Assembly (NCBI RefSeq): GCF_000425265.1
Contig: NZ_KE384344.1
Coordinates: 64,673 to 128,672, forward strand
DNA: 64,000 bases
Source: Maridesulfovibrio zosterae DSM 11974
GTDB lineage: Bacteria > Desulfobacterota > Desulfovibrionia > Desulfovibrionales > Desulfovibrionaceae
Reading direction: 5' to 3'
The notes beneath the pieces are model-generated. The model did not search any database. It was not told the origin of the DNA and saw only the letters and a program-made list of their open reading frames with translations. This document shows, piece by piece, positions 35,428 through 44,929 of this stretch (positions within the stretch are counted from its first letter, which is position 1; every line of letters starts with the position of its first letter). A program made the position numbers and the translations under genes.

Positions 35428-37503
35428 TTATTTTGTATCTGATTTCTTATGATCATCTGTCGCTTCTATCGGCAGTTGAATTGTAAATATTGCTCCTGAT
35501 TCTGGATTATTTCCAACTTCAATTGTTCCACTATGTTTGTTGACAACAATGTCATAGCAAATACTAAGGCCTTGTCCCGTTCCCTGCCCGACAGGCTTAG
35601 TCGTGTAGAATGGATCAAATATACGATCACGAATTTCTTCTGGAACTCCGTCTCCTGTATCTGCTACGGAGATTATGACAAAGTCGTCTTTTGATACTGT
35701 CGAAATATCAATTTTTCCCAATTCTTTTTCTTTATTATTTGAGTCTTGGATAGATTGAATCGCATTGATCATTAAGTTTAAGAAAACTTGCTGTATTTCA
35801 CTTGCGCAGCACAGTATAAGGGGAATGTCGGGCGCAAAGTGAGTTTCAACGGTAGCCACTTCTTTGTATGAATTATGTGTAATTGTAATGACTGCGTCTA
35901 AAATTTTATTAATGTCATCAAATGATTTTTGGTTATTTCCTGGATGAGAAAAAGCTTTCATTGATTGGACTATTTTTGTGATATATCGCATTCCATCTTG
36001 AGATTGACTGATGGCTGAAGGAAGTTCTTCAAAAATATACAGGATCTCCTCGTTAGAGCATGCTTCTGTGAAGGCATCTGTTGCCTGTGATTTGGGTGAG
36101 GATTCAGCTAAATTTCGGGCAGCTTCAAATACATAGCGTATAGATGATATTGAATCGTTAATAAAAATTAAATTGTCACCAACATATTGAGCTGGCGTAT
36201 TTATTACATGGGCCATACCAGCTGCCAGATGACCAATGGAAGCTAATCGGCCTGTCTGTATGGCCTCTTGTTGGCTCTTTATGAGATCGGCCTGAATTTC
36301 TTTTAATTTTGTTATATCAATAACAGAACCAACAGCCCACCATGCCTTATTTCTCCATAATTTTCCTACATGGACTAGTGTTGTAAGTTCTTTTCCATCT
36401 TTGTGGAGCGCAACCATTTCTTGCATTTTGTCCAGAACGGGGCCTTTTCCTGTTTTGCTAAAGTGGGCTAATCCTTTGGATGCAGTTTCTTGATATTTCT
36501 TTGGCACAAGCATCGTGTGCAGTTTCTTACCAATAAATTCCTCTTTTATATATCCAAACATAGTCTGTGCTGCTGGATTAACAAATTGTATAGTGTCTTT
36601 GTCGTCAATAAGGAAAACTGCACTTTGCACTGCATCAGTGATTGCTCTTTGCATCGCTTCACTTTGGGATAGTGATTGCTGTGCTAGTACAAGTTGCCGT
36701 CTATTTTCGATTAAAAGTTCGACGGAACGAGCCATTTCAGCAATTTCATCCTCTCCATATACAGGCACCATAGTCGAGACAGGTATGTTAACAGGATTAC
36801 GTAGGTATTTACTTACAGTCTTTAAACGTGTGACAATATATTTCTCAAAGAAAAAATGTGATAGTAACCATGCCAACATTAAGCACGAAATCAACTGAAA
36901 AAATACCAACTTGCTGTTGTTTTGCGTTACCCTCGCAAGCCTTTCTATATTGGAACGATAATTTTGTGTAGATGATTTAGAAATACTGCTAGCAGCTGTG
37001 TGAATGGTATCCACCTGCTGATGAAGAATGTTCTGAAATTTATTCAAGATACTCTTGTGGGATTTTAATTCTTTTTTCTGTAGCTTCTGCGTGCGTAGAG
37101 ATGTTACTATATACGCTGAGTTTCTTAGTTTTTGGCAGGACTGATGCAATGTCAGAATATCAGTATTATGAGCGAGCCTACTTAGTTTCGATGTGAGCCG
37201 GTCTAATTCAACAATATGCGGCATCAAACGTTGATAAGCATTTTCAACTTCATTAATAGAATCACCTGAAATAATGTGAGATTCAAGAGCAATAAGCGAT
37301 ACTTGTTGCACTAAATTCTGGGAATCTTGTAATTGTTCAAGCTGTTCTTCAGCAAGAATACGAGCCATTGAAGACGATTCGAGTAAGGATAATATCGATG
37401 TTACTCCACCAATTAAGATGAGCAAAGATAGACTTAAGATTCCAATAAAAAACTGTCTTTGTAGTGTTTTGGGAAAAAACGATCGTAGGTTTATGAATTT
37501 CAT
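35428..37503 (-). CDS. Membrane PAS sensor histidine kinase paired with a binding protein; atypical H box
   Basis: About 691 residues from the ATG at 37503, which lies four bases after the stop of the upstream binding-protein gene and has GGAAAAGG in front; the longer frame would overlap that gene by 86 bp. Two transmembrane helices (about 14-36 and 205-227) enclose a helical periplasmic domain. HAMP, PAS (about 290-410), HisKA and HATPase (NLMINAIQSIQDS, DTGDGVPEE, GTGQGLSICYD) follow. The H box reads GMAHVINTP; the acidic residue normally right after the phosphorylated His (HE or HD) is Val (codon GTA in place of GAA). No receiver. Activity may be altered. Confidence 0.88.
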   Translation of the reverse strand: MKFINLRSFFPKTLQRQFFIGILSLSLLILIGGVTSILSLLESSSMARILAEEQLEQLQDSQNLVQQVSLIALESHIISGDSINEVENAYQRLMPHIVELDRLTSKLSRLAHNTDILTLHQSCQKLRNSAYIVTSLRTQKLQKKELKSHKSILNKFQNILHQQVDTIHTAASSISKSSTQNYRSNIERLARVTQNNSKLVFFQLISCLMLAWLLSHFFFEKYIVTRLKTVSKYLRNPVNIPVSTMVPVYGEDEIAEMARSVELLIENRRQLVLAQQSLSQSEAMQRAITDAVQSAVFLIDDKDTIQFVNPAAQTMFGYIKEEFIGKKLHTMLVPKKYQETASKGLAHFSKTGKGPVLDKMQEMVALHKDGKELTTLVHVGKLWRNKAWWAVGSVIDITKLKEIQADLIKSQQEAIQTGRLASIGHLAAGMAHVINTPAQYVGDNLIFINDSISSIRYVFEAARNLAESSPKSQATDAFTEACSNEEILYIFEELPSAISQSQDGMRYITKIVQSMKAFSHPGNNQKSFDDINKILDAVITITHNSYKEVATVETHFAPDIPLILCCASEIQQVFLNLMINAIQSIQDSNNKEKELGKIDISTVSKDDFVIISVADTGDGVPEEIRDRIFDPFYTTKPVGQGTGQGLSICYDIVVNKHSGTIEVGNNPESGAIFTIQLPIEATDDHKKSDTK

Positions 37504-37507
37504 TCTT

Positions 37508-38671
37508 TTACCTTTTCCAAATCGTTTTATAAATGTCCTTATAACCGTTGTCAGGGTCAAAAAGGAACTGTGATCCTCCATCTGAAAGTGCATTATCAGT
37601 AGTAACCAAATGTGGCGGGGCTATATATCCGGTTACATTTTCACCGCTCATGAGTCTATTTAATTCATCGACTATCTGCCATCCTTGCATATTTAGTGGT
37701 TCTGCAACAGTATGGGTTTGGAGAGTTCCTGTTTGAATTCGCAAAAAAGCAGCATTGCTGCCATCTCCAGCAGAAAGAAAGTTTAACTTGTCCGATTTTG
37801 TCTCATCTACAATAAGTGTTGGTACAGCATAATCGAAGTAAATGTCGTTGATAGCAAGGGTGCATGTCCACCTATCTCCGTACTTGGTGAGTAAAGTCTT
37901 CACAACATCTGGAACTGTTTCTGAGCTGTTTGAAATGGCTACATCTACAATTTCCAATAACTCGCAACTGGGATAAGATTTTATAATGTCTGCCATAATG
38001 TTCGCTTTTTTCATGGCAATAGCAAAATTAGAATCAGTAAAAATAACGACGCCCGCTTTGCCATGTGAAGAAGTGATTGCTGCAAGTGCCGTTATCTTGG
38101 CGACTTCTGCCGGATCAGTTGATATATTCATGACTATCGGTCCTTCAAGAAGACGACCTGCTACGGGGCTTACATGCCAGCCTACGACGGGTATTTCTCT
38201 AGAATATGCCTGCTGTAGACCAGAACTGACTGCGTTTGCATCTGCCCCAATCAGAGCAATGCCATCCGGATTACTTGCCAGGGCGTCTGCGAAAGCTTTT
38301 TTGCGTCCCTGTGGTGTCCCTTCTGCATCATATACTTGCACTCGCCATTTAATAACGGACGCAGCTTCCTGAACTCCTTGTGCAACATGAAGTATGCCTC
38401 CATTTTTCAAGTCTTCACAAATGATGGCTATATATTGATCATGCTTTCCGGAGGGGCCCGATAAAGGACCATTCCACTCAGGTGAAGAGGAGCTTGCAGC
38501 CTTGACAACATGAAGCATGTCTTCAAATGTCATCCGTTTATTATCAGTTGCAGAGCCTGCTTTAGACTCAGCTGCCATGACCATTGCCACGCTGTTTGTT
38601 ATGGCAGACAGGACAACTAGTATTACAAGAATACTCAATATCTTCGAAGAGCAGCTATTTTTTCTGGCCAT
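37508..38671 (-). CDS. Sugar-type periplasmic binding protein (peripla_BP_4) paired with a histidine kinase
   Basis: A 387-residue secreted protein with a signal sequence (KILSILVILVVLSAITNSVAMVMAA) and a RbsB/MglB-type binding fold: QYIAIICEDLKNGGILHVAQGVQEAA, NPDGIALIGADANAVSSGLQQA, IPVVGWHVSPVAG, TCTLAINDIYFDYAVPTL. AGGAG lies eight bases before the ATG. The kinase gene starts four bases after its stop, so the pair is coupled. No transporter genes are near; it should present a bound small molecule, perhaps a sugar, to the kinase periplasmic domain. Ligand unknown. Confidence 0.87.
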   Translation of the reverse strand: MARKNSCSSKILSILVILVVLSAITNSVAMVMAAESKAGSATDNKRMTFEDMLHVVKAASSSSPEWNGPLSGPSGKHDQYIAIICEDLKNGGILHVAQGVQEAASVIKWRVQVYDAEGTPQGRKKAFADALASNPDGIALIGADANAVSSGLQQAYSREIPVVGWHVSPVAGRLLEGPIVMNISTDPAEVAKITALAAITSSHGKAGVVIFTDSNFAIAMKKANIMADIIKSYPSCELLEIVDVAISNSSETVPDVVKTLLTKYGDRWTCTLAINDIYFDYAVPTLIVDETKSDKLNFLSAGDGSNAAFLRIQTGTLQTHTVAEPLNMQGWQIVDELNRLMSGENVTGYIAPPHLVTTDNALSDGGSQFLFDPDNGYKDIYKTIWKR

Positions 38672-38894
38672 TTGTACAGCTCCTTTTTTTATGGTGATTC
38701 TTCTTTCAATACATGCTGATAGAAAAAAAGTGAAGATCTGTTACATAAATACTCTGAAGTCACCTAGAGTTCCGATAGTTACAGTATATCCTTTGTCGGT
38801 GGCGATGCGAAAATTATTGAGAAGGTATAGTAATATAGTTACCGAATCATTTTCCATTTCCATACGTTTAAAACGTAATTGGCTTGGTGTGAAA

Positions 38895-38932
38895 TAGACC
38901 GTTAGAATCATTTCTTGTGGATTAACGGTCTA
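38895..38932. promoter_or_regulatory. Inverted repeat between binding-protein and glycosyltransferase genes
   Basis: TAGACCGTTA and TAACGGTCTA form a perfect 10-bp inverted repeat around an 18-nt spacer. No T run follows, so it is more likely an operator or processing hairpin than a terminator. Rest of the 380-bp gap (38672-39048) shows nothing else. Confidence 0.4.
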
Positions 38933-39048
38933 TCTTAAGAATGTGGCAGGATCAGTCCTTGTAAAGTGTAATTAAGTCAGTCTATGAATACTCTATATAA
39001 AGTATTTGTTGTCTATCCTTGTTATCCAAATTTTTACTGAGTCTCACA

Positions 39049-40284
39049 ATGAAGAAGCCTTATCTTTCAATTATCATCCCCGTTCTTAATTTATGGAAAC
39101 TGACCAGCGATTGTCTTGGAAGTATCCGAGATCATACTAATGGAAGTTTTTATGAAGTTATTGTTGTCGATAATGGATCAACAGATCAAACGAATATGGA
39201 GTGCTCCAGATTAGGGCGTAATCTTTTTGGTGATAATTTTCATTATATACGGCTTGAAAAAAATATTAATTTCGGTCCAGCCTGCAATTTAGGGGCTAAA
39301 AAAGCGAATGGATCAATGTTGTTTTTTTTAAACAACGATACCTTGCTGACCGATGGTTGGTTTGTTTCTTTATTTGAGGTCTTTAGAAATGATCCAAAGG
39401 TTATGGCCTGCAGCCCTCTTTGTCTGTTTCCTGAGAATAAAAGGATTCAATCGCTTGGAGTTGGTTTTGATGGCGGCCTTAATGTCCGTCATCCATATTT
39501 CTTATTTCCGGGAAATCATCCTGTAATACTTAAAAATCGTAAATTGCAGGCTTTAAGTGCGGCCGCCTTGATGATCCCGGCTTTTGTCTTTGATAATCTA
39601 GAAGGTTTTTTTTCGGAGTATGTAAATGGATTTGAAGATTTAGACCTTTGTTGTCGAATGCGTAAGTCTGGCGGTGTACTTATTCAGGAGAACAGAAGTG
39701 TTATCTATCATCTATCCAGTCAGACTCCTGGACGAAACCTGGCAGACAGTAATAATATCAAGTTGATTAATGAGCGTTGCGGAGGGTGGTTTCGTCCTGA
39801 TTTACATAAAATGGCTATGGAGGATGGTTACTATTGTGAGCTTACTTCATGTCTTGAAATGATAGTTCGTGATCATGATACATCCAGATTGGCGGAATTA
39901 GAACATTTGCGGGCAGGGGATGAAGTTGCAGCTGCACTGACTGAATATCCGTTGTGGGAAAACGGTTATGATAAGCTTGCAGATATCTATGATGCTGACA
40001 GCCGGATGGAGCAGATGGCTGAGATACTTTTTTATGGCTCATATTTGTTCCCAACTATAGAACGGCTGCGCAGGTTATATGAAATTGCAGAGAAATTGGG
40101 CCACGCTGTGTATACTCGCCACGCTGAGCGCAAGATAAAAAGTATTATGAATTTTGATTCACTTTCTACTTCATTAAACACTCAAGCTCAGAAAGTATTA
40201 TCGTGGGCAATGGATAACAGAGATACTGAATTGATCAGGATATATAAGAATTGGATTACAGAATATGGGGAAAAGATCGTATAA
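39049..40284 (+). CDS. Glycosyltransferase family 2 protein
   Basis: About 411 residues. GT-A domain of the GT2 family: LSIIIPVLNLW, VVDNGSTDQTN, GPACNLGAKKANGSMLFFLNNDTLL (the NND holding the nucleotide-sugar metal) and FEDLDLCCRMRKSGG. Resembles rhamnosyl- or mannosyltransferases of polysaccharide synthesis. A C-terminal part of about 130 residues is helical (repeated short helices) and not recognised. I use the ATG at 39049 rather than a TTG ten codons earlier. No polysaccharide cluster surrounds it. Confidence 0.88.
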   Translation: MKKPYLSIIIPVLNLWKLTSDCLGSIRDHTNGSFYEVIVVDNGSTDQTNMECSRLGRNLFGDNFHYIRLEKNINFGPACNLGAKKANGSMLFFLNNDTLLTDGWFVSLFEVFRNDPKVMACSPLCLFPENKRIQSLGVGFDGGLNVRHPYFLFPGNHPVILKNRKLQALSAAALMIPAFVFDNLEGFFSEYVNGFEDLDLCCRMRKSGGVLIQENRSVIYHLSSQTPGRNLADSNNIKLINERCGGWFRPDLHKMAMEDGYYCELTSCLEMIVRDHDTSRLAELEHLRAGDEVAAALTEYPLWENGYDKLADIYDADSRMEQMAEILFYGSYLFPTIERLRRLYEIAEKLGHAVYTRHAERKIKSIMNFDSLSTSLNTQAQKVLSWAMDNRDTELIRIYKNWITEYGEKIV

Positions 40285-40399
40285 ATATTTGGTGCTTATT
40301 TAATATTTCTTGCAACAAAGAGGTCTGCAAAACAGAACTATATCATATTGTTAAGTATCTCTACCAATTTACAATATTATGTTTTTTGAGCCTATGTAC

Positions 40400-40447
40400 A
40401 ATAAGATCCTGTGATAAATATAGCTATATTTATCACAGGATCTTATT
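40400..40447. repeat. 48-bp perfect palindrome between convergent genes
   Basis: Left arm 40400-40423 (starting AATAAGATCCTGTG) is the exact reverse complement of right arm 40424-40447, with no spacer. It lies between the glycosyltransferase gene and the opposing secreted-protein gene, where a bidirectional terminator would be expected; the outer AATAAG/CTTATT could supply the A/T tracts, though there is no long T run. Confidence 0.85.
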
Positions 40448-40456
40448 ATAACAATA

Positions 40457-41293
40457 CTATTCGCGTCTGAAATAAAACTTACGCATGCATAGTAAGGCTA
40501 ATGTCATAATCAGGAAGATTGTAAGTTCATAACTGAGGGTGGTTCCGGGATTCACTGTACAACCTGTACCCCCTGAAGATGAACTTCCAAGCGCTACGGG
40601 GTCAGTAATATTTCCCAAAGTTGAATCTTCATCGTATTCGCCATTATCTTTGATAACAAAATGAATATAATAATGCTCGCCTTTAGTCAGTTGATCGGTA
40701 AGAGTTTTGTGGTTTCCTGCTAGATCTGTAATCCACCATACCCCGTCAGAGTATTGAGGCCCACCTGAAGCATATGTCTTATATTTAGCAGAAGATCCGT
40801 TGGAGTAGAATTTCATGAATGTCAGCCCGTTAACAGGTCCGGTAGGTATGGCATTGGTATCGATCATGAAAGTTCCATATGATCCTTGGGGTGTTATTGT
40901 AGCATTAAATGAACATATGGAAGTGTGAGTCGTAAAATTATTTAAGCCATATTGTGAATTAATTTCAACTGGGGTTAATTGCTTTGGTACAAAATCAGAG
41001 ACTTTTATTGTTACACCAGCGTCCTGTGTTGGACTTGGCAGGACAGCAGATTGACCTTCGGTATCTATACCAACCTCAAGGTAGGCATTGGGCTGGTCAA
41101 CCCTGTTGAAATTGATAAGTGTTGCTCCATTACGGTCTTGTAGACCGAATCCATAGGCTCCTGTTATTCCATTTAACCCTGCCGCATAGATATGATAATT
41201 CTCATCGCTTCCGGGTTGTGCCTTTTGGTAAGTATACCCCCTACCAGCCGGAGACAAAGGTACACTATAAATTGTACCATCACCTGCAACACC
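40457..41293 (-). pseudogene. C-terminal part of a GH64-like secreted protein, after an in-frame TGA
   Basis: This frame continues the next-listed gene directly: between the two there is only one TGA codon (41296-41294). It completes the fold (YHIYAAGLNGITGAYGFGLQDRNG resembles the end of GH64/thaumatin-like domains), then carries a beta-rich domain and a C-terminal sorting-like tail: a Ser/Gly stretch, GCTVNP, YELT, a hydrophobic helix and MRKFYFRRE. That order (Gly-Cys-x-x-Asn-Pro, a J-[DE]-x-T box, helix, basic end) resembles the JDVT-CTERM class of protein-sorting signals. An isolated start at a TTG (41257) has no SD. Without read-through this part is not made. Confidence 0.6.
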
Positions 41294-42529
41294 TCAATAC
41301 CATTCAACGCTGGTCATATTTCCTATAACTAGGTTGTTGCCATATGTGGCATTAAATTTAACATCGCTTCCCGGAAATCCCCAGCTTAATCCGGCTAATA
41401 AATCTCCAACAACCCATCCATAAAAGTCATTTTCAATTCCGGTTGTCGTTGTGCTTCCATATTTATAAGGAGGGTTGTTACCGTATATTCCAGTTGCGGC
41501 ATTAAGAGCATTAAAGGTAATACTGATATCAACTTCTCCTACTCCATCTCCCTTGTTCGCACCTACTCCGGTAGCAGATCCGTTTCCAGATCCGCTTTGG
41601 GCCTTCATGGTAGCATCTCCATTAGCATCAAACGTTACTAAATAATCATAGCTTTGAGTCTGATTCCGAGCTGAGTTGGCGGCGCTTCCGCCATTGGCAT
41701 TTGCAGGCTGTCCTCCGACTCCTCCGAAAAGACCACTTATTTTTACCGGTTTGTTGCCATGAGCTGGATCTGTAGCTTGATACAAAGTTGTTTTAAGGTA
41801 ATGAGTCCAGTCATTAAACTTACCGTACATGTCAGATGAAGTAGGGGATAGTACTCTTGTAAACGTACTGCTTGGCAGTCTATCTGAAGAAGACGGTTGA
41901 ACTGTAGAGTATGCACTTTTAGCCGTTTTACCCAGTATATCTGTTAGTGTCTCGCTGGTAACTGTTGTCAGTAATGGATTATTGCTTACGCTGGTTGTCG
42001 CGTTTTGAACCGTGAGGGACAATGCAATTGAAGCAAAATCGATGTATGTAAGATTCGTGTTGATGACAGGAGTTGCAATGCTATTTGTGCTGTTTCCAAG
42101 TCTGATGTCGAGTTCCATGAGCTGAAATCGTATGCCTAAATTGGCATCATTTGAAGAAGGTTCAGTTGATGGCTGTGTGCAGCCGAATGTTTTCATTTCG
42201 GAGTTATAGGAAATGAAAATTCTACCGGATTTGAATTGATTTATCATAACAGCAGGAACCCCTGCGGGGACACCTGTCGCTATAGACGTACTTCCTGTGA
42301 TTTCAGCCATTGTGAATGATTGAGTGGTATCTAATGATAAATTCGTGCCGCTTGGGCCATTATATGTACCGATAATAGAGCTTAAGCTGTCGATGCAGTT
42401 ATAGAATGTGACGTAAACATTGGCCGGTTTAAGATTCTCACGTAATTTAAAGACAATAGGTATGTCCGCGGAGTAAGCAAAATTGGGGACGCATATAAAC
42501 ATTAAAAGAAACCACTGTAGGATTTTCAT
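41294..42529 (-). CDS. GH64-like (beta-1,3-glucanase/thaumatin-type) secreted protein, N-terminal part ending at TGA
   Basis: Starts with a signal peptide (MKILQWFLLMFICVPNFAYSA). Secondary-structure pattern and segments NVYVTFYNC, SGRIFISYNSEMKTFGC, GIRFQLMELDI and NDFYGWVVGDLLAGLSWGF suggest the glycoside hydrolase 64/thaumatin-like fold, but catalytic residues cannot be assigned by eye. A Gly/Asn/Ala-rich segment (about 255-320) lies in the middle. The frame ends VEWY-TGA and then continues open for 278 codons, so the intact gene would be 690 codons (40457-42529). A TGG-to-TGA change is the simplest explanation. Confidence 0.65.
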   Translation of the reverse strand: MKILQWFLLMFICVPNFAYSADIPIVFKLRENLKPANVYVTFYNCIDSLSSIIGTYNGPSGTNLSLDTTQSFTMAEITGSTSIATGVPAGVPAVMINQFKSGRIFISYNSEMKTFGCTQPSTEPSSNDANLGIRFQLMELDIRLGNSTNSIATPVINTNLTYIDFASIALSLTVQNATTSVSNNPLLTTVTSETLTDILGKTAKSAYSTVQPSSSDRLPSSTFTRVLSPTSSDMYGKFNDWTHYLKTTLYQATDPAHGNKPVKISGLFGGVGGQPANANGGSAANSARNQTQSYDYLVTFDANGDATMKAQSGSGNGSATGVGANKGDGVGEVDISITFNALNAATGIYGNNPPYKYGSTTTTGIENDFYGWVVGDLLAGLSWGFPGSDVKFNATYGNNLVIGNMTSVEWY

Positions 42530-42646
42530 AACTATCTCCTTTAATGTTTATTGCAGAGGAACGTTTTTTTGGGATAAATTAATAAACTTATTGAAGTGGG
42601 TCAATATGCCTTAGATTATTTGATAGGTTAGAAGAGTTTTTTTAGT

Positions 42647-44722
42647 TTAATCTCTAAGAATTGGGGATTCTTGTTTCATATATACAATCTTTCCATCGCA
42701 GATAGTTGTTTCTATTTCCAAGTTGAAGGACTCCTTTTCGAGTTCTTTTATATTTCCAGAAAAGAGCACTATATCAGCTAGCATACCGGCTTTGATTTCT
42801 CCTTTTATATTCTGGCAATACTCGGAAAAAGCTGCACCGGAAGTATACGCTGCAACAGCTTCTTCTAATGTTAAAGATTGGTTTCTGGCTCCTTCATACC
42901 AGGGCTTACGAGTCACTGCATGGCTGATCCCAGCTCTAGAATCGCAGGAAACTATGGGCCAGTCACTGCCGAAAACAAGTGTTGCATCGTCCACTAAGGC
43001 TTCTTTCCATGCAAAGGCTGTGTTCCAGTCTGACTTCGGGACCAGAGTGTGCCACATGGTCATCGGAGGTCTTTCATGCAGGGGTTGCATGGAGGCAATC
43101 ACATCCAGTTTGCCGAATCTTGGTAAATCGTCCTGACTGCAGGTCTCAATATGCTCCACACGGTGGGGAATACTATAGCCCCTTTCTTTATCAATATTTT
43201 TATTTATTTCACGTGTTTTGGAAATTGAATCAAGCATGGACTTAACCGAGCCGTTTCCTATTGAATGGGCCGCAACCTGAATTCCAAGTCTGTCAGCAAA
43301 AGCCAGAAGCTTGTCTAGATCTTCCTGATTGAATTCCGGGATGCCCTGCGATGGTGTTTTATCGAGGCGGTAGGCGGTATCTTTTTCAATAACTCCATCC
43401 ATAAAAACTTTTAGTGTGTCCAGTCTGACTTTAGCATGATAGCCTATATGTTCTGGCATGCTGCTTTTTCGGTGGGGATTCTTTCTTTTCGTATGATGCT
43501 CTATATGTTTTTTAAAAATAATGTCTGTTAAATTACGGGAGACTTTTAGTAACTTGTCCATCACGGGATGATTTTCGCCATGTCCGCCTTTAACAGCCAT
43601 TCTTTTTACTTTTTCATGTCTATCGGTACCAGCATCTTTGAGTAATTCCAAAATACTGTCATGCAATTGTGCTGCGGTTATCTCTTTGTTACGTGCCTTG
43701 ATGAGAAGGTCTCGTGCGGTGTAACCTATGAAGATATCTTGCAGCATATTGTGATCTGCAACAGAAGAAAATGAAGAGCTTACACGTATAGGCAAACGTC
43801 CTTGCTGCTCCAGTTCAAGGAGTAAAAGCAGAAATGATAAATCTTCTGCCGGCTGAGACAAAGCCATACGATGTACACCGGTGATTCCATGTTCTGCTAG
43901 CTGATTGCATACGTTTTCTAAATCGGAAAGCTGTTGCTCAACAGAACTGGGATATTTGGCATGCAGGGGGCCTTCAAGGAAAGAGTAAACATCAGGCTCC
44001 CTGAATTCTCCTGTGGGAATCCCATCAGAATCAACAATAATTTTTTGTTCCAACCCAAGCTCTTCAATCAGGTGTGGGTATGGGGGCATTTTGTGCAGTA
44101 GGTCAGCCTCTTCTAGAGCTTTTGTATTGGCCCATGCAGTATGCATGTCGTGGGCAAAAACAAGAAGGGGCTTGTCATCAACTATTTTATCAAGTGTCTG
44201 TCGACATGTCTCGGCAGGGATTATGGGGTCATCAAAATAGTGAAGTCCGAAGACATATAGAATTGGTAAGCTTGAATTCTCTTTAGCATAATCAGTCAGG
44301 CATTTTTTAAAATCAGTCGCTGTTGACACATCTTCAATCGTTAAAGTCCCTAGCCGTTGCATAGCGACATCTAAGTGCAGATGGGAATCAACAAAACCGG
44401 GTGATACAGAATTGCCTTTCACATCCAGAATCTTGGTTGCAGAACCTGTAACTTGATTAATTTCATCAGCTGAACCTACTCTGGTAATAATGTTTCCTAC
44501 AACGGCAATATTCGCATTACTTCCATCATTTAAAAGTGCATTTTTAATGACCAGATCAGCCTCTGCATTCGGATCATATTCACATTCAGGCTCTATGCAA
44601 TAATTAACATCCGGATCAATTTCTTCGAGTTTTAAATCTCTTTTCTCCACCCCCAGTAATTCAGGGTAGTTTCTTGTCAGAGTATGAAGCAATGCTGTTT
44701 CCGATCTTTTAGGGCAATTCAT
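42647..44722 (-). CDS. Amidohydrolase family 3 (YtcJ-like) metal-dependent hydrolase
   Basis: A 691-residue enzyme, with GGAG seven bases before the ATG. After an unusual N-terminal extension of about 55 residues comes the amidohydrolase_3 fold: SPGFVDSHLHLD (metal His pair), FAHDMHTAWANTKAL, VAAHSIGNGSV (metal His), VEHIETC (metal His) and FGSDWPIVSCD (catalytic Asp). Relatives such as NfdA and YtcJ hydrolyse N-substituted amides/formamides; the true substrate is unknown. No signal peptide, so cytoplasmic. Not linked to obvious pathway genes. Confidence 0.88.
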   Translation of the reverse strand: MNCPKRSETALLHTLTRNYPELLGVEKRDLKLEEIDPDVNYCIEPECEYDPNAEADLVIKNALLNDGSNANIAVVGNIITRVGSADEINQVTGSATKILDVKGNSVSPGFVDSHLHLDVAMQRLGTLTIEDVSTATDFKKCLTDYAKENSSLPILYVFGLHYFDDPIIPAETCRQTLDKIVDDKPLLVFAHDMHTAWANTKALEEADLLHKMPPYPHLIEELGLEQKIIVDSDGIPTGEFREPDVYSFLEGPLHAKYPSSVEQQLSDLENVCNQLAEHGITGVHRMALSQPAEDLSFLLLLLELEQQGRLPIRVSSSFSSVADHNMLQDIFIGYTARDLLIKARNKEITAAQLHDSILELLKDAGTDRHEKVKRMAVKGGHGENHPVMDKLLKVSRNLTDIIFKKHIEHHTKRKNPHRKSSMPEHIGYHAKVRLDTLKVFMDGVIEKDTAYRLDKTPSQGIPEFNQEDLDKLLAFADRLGIQVAAHSIGNGSVKSMLDSISKTREINKNIDKERGYSIPHRVEHIETCSQDDLPRFGKLDVIASMQPLHERPPMTMWHTLVPKSDWNTAFAWKEALVDDATLVFGSDWPIVSCDSRAGISHAVTRKPWYEGARNQSLTLEEAVAAYTSGAAFSEYCQNIKGEIKAGMLADIVLFSGNIKELEKESFNLEIETTICDGKIVYMKQESPILRD

Positions 44723-44877
44723 TTTGTACTCCTCTAGATTTCAGGTTACCATATTATGGACTTTACTTCAAAGACAAGGGCGGAAGCTGCGAGCTTTAAT
44801 GTAATCAAGAAATGGGCTGATTTTGCAAAATAGCAGTGTCAGACATTTAATTATTTTTAATAAATTTAAATAGTTCC

Positions 44878-44913
44878 CAAAAAAACGCCCTCAGAAAATA
44901 TTTTCTGAGGGCG
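44878..44913 (-). terminator. Terminator of the MscS-family gene
   Basis: CGCCCTCAGAAAAT and its exact complement form a 28-bp palindrome; on the minus strand seven or more T follow. Confidence 0.92.
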
Positions 44914-44929
44914 TTTGAGTAATATCTTG

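Noticed and set aside
41259-41296. Selenocysteine insertion at the TGA of the GH64-like gene
   Set aside because: The downstream hairpin is at a fitting distance but its loop lacks the GU of a bacterial SECIS, and the domain has no redox role.
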